5,455 bases of DNA from Candidatus Nanopelagicales bacterium. Lineage in GTDB: Bacteria > Actinomycetota > Actinomycetes > S36-B12 > UBA5976. How positions within the stretch are numbered: the first letter of the stretch is position 1; the number at the start of each line of letters is the position of its first letter. Of the stretch, positions 1 through 4,089 are shown piece after piece. The translations under genes were made by a program, and so were the position numbers. The DNA lies in assembly GCA_023257525.1 (NCBI GenBank), contig JALRCB010000064.1:1-5455 (forward strand), given 5' to 3'. The notes under the pieces are model-generated. The model saw only the letters and a list, made by a program, of their open reading frames with translations. It was not told where the DNA came from and ran no database searches.

Positions 1-7
1 AAATGCC

Positions 8-13
8 AAAGGA
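8..13 (+). promoter_or_regulatory. Ribosome binding site of the Fic-like gene
   Basis: AAAGGA lies seven bases before the ATG at 21. This is a strong Shine-Dalgarno at good spacing and favours that start over the in-frame ATG at 3, whose own upstream sequence is outside the window. Confidence 0.55.
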
Positions 14-20
14 TCCAACC

Positions 21-605
21 ATGGAACCTGAAGTATCGCCGATGGGTTCACTTTCAGACCAAGGACTCTTGGTAACTGCTGAAGCAGACTTACAACGCTT
101 GGCGTTTAGAACCGAACCACTAAAAGTTTTGGCAAGACTTCACACGTTTGTTTCTACCGATGAGGAGCGAGGCAGGCCTCGCACAACAAATGATGTCAAT
201 GACCCACTTCGGTTAGGAAGTGTGCCACCACATGAAGTTTTGCAAGAACGAATGAGTCAGTTAGTTGATTTGGTAATTGAATCTAAAGCTTCATCAATTT
301 TGGTAGCTGCGATTGCGCATGCCGAACTTGCAACTTTACGACCGTTTACTCAGGGCTCTTATCTTGTCGCGCGCGCGAGTACCCGGTTGATTCTGTCCGC
401 TCGCGATGTAGACAACGATGGATTGGTTATGAGCGAATACGGCGCATTCTTATTGGGCAGACCTGCGTATGTAAAAGCTTTAACTGGATACATTTCTGGC
501 ACCCGTGAAGGGGTCAGCGCCTGGGTTACTTGGCAGGGCGAAGCAATAAGGCGAGGCGCAGAAATGGCTAAGGAATTGGCCGAAATGGCCGACGCTAAAA
601 AGTAA
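21..605 (+). CDS. Fic-fold family protein with degenerate active-site motif
   Basis: A 194-residue soluble protein with no signal peptide or membrane segment. From memory of the family, it matches the actinobacterial Fic-like proteins (often misnamed 'oxidoreductase') encoded near the acs/HAD-hydrolase/ssd locus, such as Rv3662c of M. tuberculosis. The recognisable part is the helical core around residues 84-118: it has AHAELATLRPF, then G112 and R118 at Fic-motif spacing. Active Fic AMP-transferases carry HPFx(D/E)GNGRxxR. Here the catalytic His is Arg107, the acidic metal ligand is Gln111, and N-G-R is Ser-Tyr-Leu, so AMP transfer is unlikely. The C-terminus is an Ala/Glu/Lys-rich helix. 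The start was set at ATG 21 by its Shine-Dalgarno; ATG 3 is in frame, and an even earlier start outside the window cannot be excluded. The molecular function is unknown; a structural or regulatory role is inference. The 6C RNA promoter begins only nine bases after the stop codon. Confidence 0.8.
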   Translation: MEPEVSPMGSLSDQGLLVTAEADLQRLAFRTEPLKVLARLHTFVSTDEERGRPRTTNDVNDPLRLGSVPPHEVLQERMSQLVDLVIESKASSILVAAIAHAELATLRPFTQGSYLVARASTRLILSARDVDNDGLVMSEYGAFLLGRPAYVKALTGYISGTREGVSAWVTWQGEAIRRGAEMAKELAEMADAKK

Positions 606-613
606 CTTGAATT

Positions 614-641
614 TTGCCAAGAAATTAGTCACGCTTGTAAT
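614..641 (+). promoter_or_regulatory. Promoter of the 6C small RNA
   Basis: TTGCCA (614-619) and TGTAAT (636-641) are each one base from the sigma-70-type consensus and are separated by 16 bases. They predict transcription from about 648, just before the C-loop hairpins. Copies of AGTCA/TGACT at 627-631, 641-645 and 656-660 surround the -10 box and may be an operator. The boxes are seen directly; the start point is inferred. Confidence 0.6.
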
Positions 642-647
642 GACTGC

Positions 648-724
648 TTTCAAGTAGTCACATCGATACACCCCCCGTATCGATTAGAGAGCCCTCTCCC
701 CCCGAGAGGGCTCTCACCTTATTT
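648..724 (+). ncRNA. 6C small RNA (two stem-loops with six-cytosine loops)
   Basis: Two perfect hairpins stand two bases apart. The first pairs 662-669 with 677-684 (8 bp) around a loop of A plus six C. The second pairs 687-698 with 704-715 (12 bp), and the run of six C at 698-703 forms its loop and closing base. This is the defining architecture of the 6C RNA family of actinomycetes (M. tuberculosis B11). In mycobacteria the exposed C-rich loops pair with G-rich stretches near ribosome binding sites of target mRNAs without a known chaperone, and overexpression disturbs growth. The position next to a Fic-like gene of the ssd/HAD/acs neighbourhood also fits where I recall 6C/B11 in other actinobacteria. 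The strand is set by the C-rich loops and by the T-rich tail after the second hairpin. The ends are estimated: 5' from the promoter, 3' from the end of the tail, giving about 77 nt. Confidence 0.88.
687..724 (+). terminator. Terminator hairpin forming the 3' end of the 6C RNA
   Basis: A perfect 12-bp GC-rich stem (687-698 with 704-715) is followed by ACCTTATTT, a weak T-rich tail. It ends the 6C RNA and probably also any read-through from the Fic-like gene. The opposite strand has no T-tract after the stem, so termination is expected only in the plus direction. Confidence 0.6.
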
Positions 725-736
725 GAGCCAGAAATC

Positions 737-764
737 TTTGTCCAGATGTTCCATAGCGTAGATT
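737..764 (+). promoter_or_regulatory. Possible promoter of the STAS gene
   Basis: TTTGTC (737-742) and TAGATT (759-764) with a 16-base spacer is the best pair between the 6C terminator and the gene, and would leave a leader of about 20 bases. The match to consensus is moderate. No GTTT/GGGTAT pair typical of a SigB/SigF-type stress promoter was seen. Confidence 0.3.
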
Positions 765-778
765 AGGACTACAACTTG

Positions 779-785
779 AAAAGGA
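779..785 (+). promoter_or_regulatory. Ribosome binding site deciding the STAS start
   Basis: AAAAGGA ends five bases before the ATG at 791. It overlaps the alternative TTG (776) and ATG (785) codons, so neither of those can be served by it. This sets the start at 791. Confidence 0.75.
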
Positions 786-790
786 TGATC

Positions 791-1111
791 ATGCAAATCG
801 CAACGAGCCCAGGCTCAGACCGTCACGTAATTACGGTTTCTGGTGAAGTAGATCTTGCATCCTCACCTGAATTGGACACTGCAATCATTGCCGCAATTGA
901 GTCCGGCGCAGCATCAGTTGTAATCGATTTAACTGATGTCTCATTTATGGATTCATCTGGTTTGGGCGTAATCGTTCGAGGCCTAAAGCGTTGCCGCGAA
1001 GCGGATAAAGATCTCGACCTAGTCATCACAAATGAGCGCGTACTCAAGGTGTTTGGAATAACCGGACTTGATCAAGTAATCCCAATTCACGACTCAATCG
1101 AAGACATCTAA
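791..1111 (+). CDS. STAS-domain anti-sigma factor antagonist
   Basis: A 106-residue single STAS domain of the SpoIIAA/RsbV type, cytoplasmic. The family signature is intact: the N-terminal strand ends in SGEVDLASSPEL (17-28), and VIDLTDVSFMDSSGLGVIV (44-62) contains the DSSGLG phosphorylation loop. By alignment with SpoIIAA, Ser55 should be the residue phosphorylated by an RsbW/SpoIIAB-type kinase. Unphosphorylated antagonists of this family bind the anti-sigma kinase and free the sigma factor. Length is normal and complete. No kinase or sigma gene lies next to it, so the partner must be encoded elsewhere and its target is unknown. It could also act in a non-sigma switch, as some actinobacterial STAS proteins do. 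It stands alone between the 6C RNA and a tRNA gene, with no clear terminator of its own. Confidence 0.92.
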   Translation: MQIATSPGSDRHVITVSGEVDLASSPELDTAIIAAIESGAASVVIDLTDVSFMDSSGLGVIVRGLKRCREADKDLDLVITNERVLKVFGITGLDQVIPIHDSIEDI

Positions 1112-1132
1112 TCTCCCAGTAATCTACGATTT

Positions 1133-1160
1133 TTGGCAGACCCTCTAATTGGGCTAGACT
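1133..1160 (+). promoter_or_regulatory. Promoter of tRNA-Arg
   Basis: TTGGCA (1133-1138), a 16-base spacer and TAGACT (1155-1160) form a good promoter that predicts a start near 1166-1168, leaving a leader of about 18 bases before the mature tRNA. GC-rich sequence just downstream of the -10 is common at stable-RNA promoters. Confidence 0.6.
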
Positions 1161-1184
1161 GGCGGAGCGCATTTAGGTGCGCAC

Positions 1185-1260
1185 GCGCTCGTAGCTCAAC
1201 GGATAGAGCATTTGACTACGGATCAAAAGGTTAGGGGTTCGAATCCCTTCGAGCGCGCCA
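1185..1260 (+). tRNA. tRNA-Arg (anticodon ACG)
   Basis: A complete 76-base cloverleaf. The acceptor stem GCGCTCG (1185-1191) pairs with CGAGCGC (1250-1256), with discriminator G1257 and encoded CCA 1258-1260. The D stem is GCTC/GAGC with GG in the loop. The anticodon stem is TTTGA/TCAAA (1211-1215 and 1223-1227), with loop CTACGGA and anticodon ACG at 1218-1220. The variable loop has five bases, and the T arm AGGGG/CCCTT has loop TTCGAAT with one G-T wobble. In bacteria A34 of this tRNA is edited to inosine by TadA, so it reads CGU, CGC and CGA. Confidence 0.97.
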
Positions 1261-1270
1261 GACGTTTTAG

Positions 1271-1296
1271 CCCGCTAAAGCGGGTCTTTTTATTTT
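1271..1296 (+). terminator. Intrinsic terminator of tRNA-Arg
   Basis: CCCGCT (1271-1276), a two-base centre and AGCGGG (1279-1284) form a GC-rich hairpin followed by TCTTTTTATTTT. This is a classic rho-independent terminator ten bases after the CCA end. On the minus strand the hairpin is followed by CTAAAACG, so it should not stop the converging operon efficiently. Confidence 0.85.
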
Positions 1297-1623
1297 CTAG
1301 CCCAGTAGCGGACGAAGTTCTACTTTTCTATTGCAGGCTTTCGACCCCTCTTGTGCTAACTCTAGAGCCAGTTCACTGGTTGGCACGTCAATGATCCAAA
1401 ATCCACTCATGTATTCAGCGCCATAAAGCTTCGATCCAGGTTCCAGAACCTCCGCACCAGATCTGTTGTCGATTGTTGTCGCCTCACCTGTAGATGCAAT
1501 GCCAACAGCGATTACCCAATACCCATGTGCCTGCAGCTTCTCATTGAATTCATCAATGACCACCATCTCACTAGGTGAAGCTGCGCCGGATTCATTATCA
1601 ATAACTGAAATCAAAAAACGCAT
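1297..1623 (-). CDS. YCII/DGPF-like small protein
   Basis: A 108-residue cytoplasmic protein that fits the YCII-related (DGPF) family in order: MRFLI strand (1-5), a helix with Phe26 and Leu30, the GYWVIAVGIAS segment (34-44), a strand containing TTI (49-51), the central motif region, GFWIIDV (74-80), a helix, and a terminal VELRPLL strand. Family members are small dimeric alpha-beta proteins, mostly of unknown role. The usual DGPF-x-E-x-KE stretch is replaced by PGSKLYGAEYMS (62-73), so it is a divergent member. ATG 1623 is chosen because AGGA (1634-1631) is seven bases upstream; a TTG at 1629 would be only one base away from it. It is the last gene of the minus-strand run, 34 bases after capA-like, and ends against the tRNA terminator. 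Confidence 0.72.
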   Translation of the reverse strand: MRFLISVIDNESGAASPSEMVVIDEFNEKLQAHGYWVIAVGIASTGEATTIDNRSGAEVLEPGSKLYGAEYMSGFWIIDVPTSELALELAQEGSKACNRKVELRPLLG

Positions 1624-1630
1624 GTTCAAA

Positions 1631-1634
1631 TCCT
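1631..1634 (-). promoter_or_regulatory. Ribosome binding site deciding the YCII-like start
   Basis: AGGA on the minus strand is seven bases before ATG 1623 and one base before the alternative TTG 1629, so it supports the ATG. Confidence 0.55.
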
Positions 1635-1657
1635 AGTAACAACTCTTACCCTGGCCC

Positions 1658-2830
1658 TCAGTTACAAAACTGAGTGAAACCAAGCGCTCTAACGGTTTCA
1701 TCCGTTCGAACCTTTGCTTGCTCTAGGCGGTTTTTAGTCTCACCAAAGTACTCACCAGTTTGCAATGCTTTGTTTACATCAATAACTCGAACTGGACGAT
1801 CATCGCGAATAAGCGTCGGCACTTCCTTGACACAGGAAAGTTTAAATCCTCCGGAAGCTGATTCAACAAACTCCCAACGGGTAACTAAGCCCTCAGACTT
1901 AATAGTTGTTGGCTCACGATGCGCAGCAACGAAGTTTCCGTGACTATATGCAATCCAGGTATTGCCAATTTGGGTCATCGGCTGCACAGAATGACTATGC
2001 GAACCATCAATCAAATCTATTTGGCCCGAATCAGCTAATTCTTGCGCGACTGAAGTTTGAAATTCATTTGTTTTATTTGTGTATTCGTCGCCCCAATGCA
2101 TTTTGGCGATAACAATTTCAGCACCCTGCGAACGTGCCAGTTTAGCTTCGGCGATTATTGCGAAAGGGTCAATTAAGTTCGCGCTCCATAATTTGTCAGC
2201 ATCACGTTCAAATCCGTTGAAGCCATATGTATAAGACAAAATTCCAACTTTGACTGCGCCATTTGCAGTTTGCACATCCATAACCAGCGGTTGACTTGCA
2301 CCTGCCTGTGACGTTGCAGTGCCAGTGTGTGGGATTCCAGCGCGCTCCAAGGTTTCTATGGTTCGAGTTAGCCCGCTAAATCCTTGATCCAAACTGTGAT
2401 TAGAAGCCGTGCCACACATATCAAAACCAAGTTTGATGATTGCCTCTGTTATTTGTGGCGGGGCATTAAAGGTCGGGTAGCCCTGGTAATCAACGCCTAG
2501 TTCTGCCAATGGGGTTTCTAAATGACAGAGCGCTAAATCAGCTGAACTGATCTCAGGTTCTAAGTCTGCAAGCTGGGGGTAAAAATCCCAATTGCCATCG
2601 ACACCATCGGCTTTTGCCTGAGCCCACAGTCTTTCGTGTAACAAAATGTCTCCGCTAGAGACAATGGAAATGCTGCGAAGTTTCGGTTCAGGACTAGTAG
2701 TTGGTGAGCTAATAGGGGAGACAACAGCTTGGGGAGATTTGCTCTGACTCTGGTTAGCAATCAAGTAGCCAATAACAATTATTAGTGCACTAACTACAGC
2801 CAGAAAACCAATTCGCTTTTTTGATGACAT
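1658..2830 (-). CDS. CapA/PgsA-like metallophosphatase-fold protein, membrane anchored
   Basis: A 390-residue protein with a positively charged start (KKR), one hydrophobic segment (about 7-25), a Ser/Pro/Thr-rich linker (about 28-50), then a PGA_cap-type domain to about residue 350. There is no lipobox Cys, so it is probably an uncleaved N-terminal anchor with the domain outside the membrane. The family's ligand motifs are all present: SGDILLH (59-65), HLETP (103-107), SNHSLDQG (143-150), MHWGDEY (244-250), GSHSHSVQP (276-284) and YSHGNF (295-300). The name CapA comes from poly-gamma-glutamate capsule systems, but no capB or capC ligase/transport gene is here. A cell-wall or surface-polymer hydrolase role is therefore as likely as capsule formation. 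The start ATG has GGA six bases upstream and lies 13 bases after the preceding stop, consistent with translational coupling in the operon. Confidence 0.88.
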   Translation of the reverse strand: MSSKKRIGFLAVVSALIIVIGYLIANQSQSKSPQAVVSPISSPTTSPEPKLRSISIVSSGDILLHERLWAQAKADGVDGNWDFYPQLADLEPEISSADLALCHLETPLAELGVDYQGYPTFNAPPQITEAIIKLGFDMCGTASNHSLDQGFSGLTRTIETLERAGIPHTGTATSQAGASQPLVMDVQTANGAVKVGILSYTYGFNGFERDADKLWSANLIDPFAIIAEAKLARSQGAEIVIAKMHWGDEYTNKTNEFQTSVAQELADSGQIDLIDGSHSHSVQPMTQIGNTWIAYSHGNFVAAHREPTTIKSEGLVTRWEFVESASGGFKLSCVKEVPTLIRDDRPVRVIDVNKALQTGEYFGETKNRLEQAKVRTDETVRALGFTQFCN

Positions 2831-2843
2831 CGGATATCCAGAC

Positions 2844-3104
2844 TTAACTAAATTCTAAGTTAAGAGTCAGTCCAGTTACTTTGTTGATCGCAGCAAGTAA
2901 AGATTTATGACTGTTTTCTGGAAGTGTTTTCTTTAGATCATGACCATCTTGGAACTTAGTGGCATCTGAGAAATCCAGAGTTAGAACATCGTCAGTTAGG
3001 TCAGCAAGTCTGGCATCAAAAAATGCTAGCCAAGCAATGCGGTCGGTTGCTTCAAGTTCATCAAGAACTTCATTCCAGCGACCTTTAAGTTCAGTTAACT
3101 CCAT
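2844..3104 (-). CDS. Small protein resembling the C-terminal domain of DnaX (tau/gamma)
   Basis: An 86-residue soluble protein. Its pattern matches the last domain of actinobacterial and firmicute DnaX: an initial helix LKGRWNEVLDEL (5-16), the IAWLAFFDARLADLTDDVLTLDF alpha-beta segment (23-45), a charged amphipathic stretch, then a helix SLLAAINKVTG (68-78) and a final strand LTLNLEF. In DnaX this region follows the clamp-loader core and serves partner contacts. Here it stands alone, without ATPase or zinc module, and no dnaX or recR is nearby. The match is by recalled pattern, not by a search. If it is wrong this is an unknown small protein. The reading frame upstream of ATG 3104 is closed by TAG two codons before. 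No good Shine-Dalgarno is visible, so translation probably depends on coupling to the gene 16 bases upstream. Confidence 0.6.
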   Translation of the reverse strand: MELTELKGRWNEVLDELEATDRIAWLAFFDARLADLTDDVLTLDFSDATKFQDGHDLKKTLPENSHKSLLAAINKVTGLTLNLEFS

Positions 3105-3120
3105 TAACTATTGAACCCAA

Positions 3121-3333
3121 TTACTCAACCGGGGCGTGCTCGCCGGAATCTTCAAAACCAGCTTCGCGATGAGCACCATCACAGAATGGCTTATCTTTTG
3201 AATGACCACAACGACATAGCGAGAAAGTTTCTTTGTTGCTGATTACGTTTCCATCGGCACCGATCAAAGTTGCACCTTTAACGCGCAAAGATCCATTGGC
3301 ACGAACTGTAATTGTTGGCTGTTCTTCAGACAT
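3121..3333 (-). CDS. CDGSH-type [2Fe-2S] iron-sulfur protein
   Basis: A 70-residue cytoplasmic protein with one complete CDGSH motif, C-x-C-x2-S-x3-P-x-C-D-G-x-H, at Cys40, Cys42, Ser45, Pro49, Cys51, Asp52, Gly53 and His55. The three Cys and one His ligate a [2Fe-2S] cluster in this family (mitoNEET relatives), which is thought to act in redox sensing or in cluster or electron transfer. The N-terminal ITVRANGSLRVKG (8-20) corresponds to the usual beta-strand before the motif, and the length is typical of bacterial single-motif members. A GGAAAGTGAG purine run lies before the ATG. The gene follows the maleylpyruvate isomerase-like gene by 32 bases and precedes the DnaX-tail-like gene by 16. 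The physiological partner is unknown; a link to mycothiol redox chemistry is inference from the neighbour. Confidence 0.93.
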   Translation of the reverse strand: MSEEQPTITVRANGSLRVKGATLIGADGNVISNKETFSLCRCGHSKDKPFCDGAHREAGFEDSGEHAPVE

Positions 3334-3365
3334 GGTTACTCACTTTCCTAGGTAGTGTTTCGACT

Positions 3366-4064
3366 TTAAAGCCATAGTGGTGGATTGCCAAGCGGTGAAC
3401 CATCTGATGTAACAAGTTTGTCGTCAGGTTCGCGGCCCATTAACCAGGCAGCCAGACTTTGCGGAGTACCAAAAATATCTGTCATACCGTTTTGATCCAT
3501 AGTCCAAGTGTGATCACCAGCAATTAGGAGACGAAATTTCACTGGCTCTTTACGTTTTCCAGCGCTGACACTCTTTAAGGTTTTAATCGACCAAGTCAAA
3601 GTCCAGTCATTGGCTTTGTACCCAAGACCTAGATCAACTAAATGAACCAGCAGTTCGCGCTCACGCAATGTTGTGATTTCGTGGGGATGCACACGAGATC
3701 CATTGCCCAATACAATTTCTTCACTTAATAGCGGACCTGTCACAAGTCGATCAAGGTTGGCTGCGAAGATCTTGGACTGCTCAAGGAAATCGGCGACAAT
3801 TTCTTTGCCAGGGCGCTTGGCATCATTTTCAATATCGATTGCGCGCTGTTCCACGGAAACATACATATCTTTTTGCACACCAGTTAGAGCCCACTCAATC
3901 AAGTTTGAAAGTCCCCGCGCATTGTTAGCTAGATGTGAAAGTACATGTCCGCGAGACCAATCTGGCAAAAGTGAATCGGCAGCAACATCCTCATTGCTTA
4001 GCTCACTTACATATTTGGCGACTAAGGCCTCGGCGTTTGCGACTTCAACAACAGATGTGATCAT
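3366..4064 (-). CDS. Mycothiol-dependent maleylpyruvate isomerase family protein (DinB-like)
   Basis: A 232-residue soluble protein. The N-terminal four-helix DinB-type metal domain has LPDWSRGHVLSHLANNA (33-49) and RERELLVHLVDLG (134-146). The presumed metal ligands are His44, Glu137 and His141, matching the H/E/H set known from the C. glutamicum enzyme. The C-terminal MDMPI domain ends with SLAAWLMGREPD and a proline-rich LGNPPLWL tail. The prototype isomerises maleylpyruvate to fumarylpyruvate using mycothiol in gentisate catabolism, but most paralogues have unknown thiol-transfer substrates. No gentisate genes are seen, so the substrate should not be assumed. ATG 4064 is preferred over an in-frame TTG at 4082, because the protein then starts just before the first family helix and TTG 4082 has no ribosome binding site. 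ATG 4064 also has only a weak one. It starts 25 bases after the permease stop. Confidence 0.85.
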   Translation of the reverse strand: MITSVVEVANAEALVAKYVSELSNEDVAADSLLPDWSRGHVLSHLANNARGLSNLIEWALTGVQKDMYVSVEQRAIDIENDAKRPGKEIVADFLEQSKIFAANLDRLVTGPLLSEEIVLGNGSRVHPHEITTLRERELLVHLVDLGLGYKANDWTLTWSIKTLKSVSAGKRKEPVKFRLLIAGDHTWTMDQNGMTDIFGTPQSLAAWLMGREPDDKLVTSDGSPLGNPPLWL

Positions 4065-4089
4065 GCTGTAACCGTACGGCAAAACTGCA

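Noticed and set aside
21..605. A Fic toxin or AMPylating effector.
   Set aside because: The catalytic His and the nucleotide-binding Asn/Gly/Arg are missing, and there is no antitoxin-like partner gene.
641..660. A third hairpin directly before the two C-loop hairpins, suggesting a three-stem riboswitch-like element.
   Set aside because: It overlaps the predicted -10 box and start point, so most of it would not be in the short RNA. The two-hairpin 6C explanation is simpler and matches a known family.
480..671. A minus-strand open frame spanning the end of the Fic-like gene and the first C-loop hairpin.
   Set aside because: It overlaps a supported gene and the 6C RNA, has no ribosome binding site and no recognisable domain.
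1185..1260. tRNA-Arg as an integration site for a mobile element.
   Set aside because: No integrase, no duplicated tRNA 3' end downstream and no change in base composition were seen.
1658..2830. A poly-gamma-glutamate capsule locus.
   Set aside because: Only the CapA-type domain is present; no CapB/CapC-type ligase or transport genes lie beside it.
3673..4071. A 132-codon plus-strand open frame opposite the isomerase-like gene.
   Set aside because: Its product is low-complexity Ser/Thr/Arg-rich with no family resemblance, and the minus-strand frame carries clear conserved motifs.
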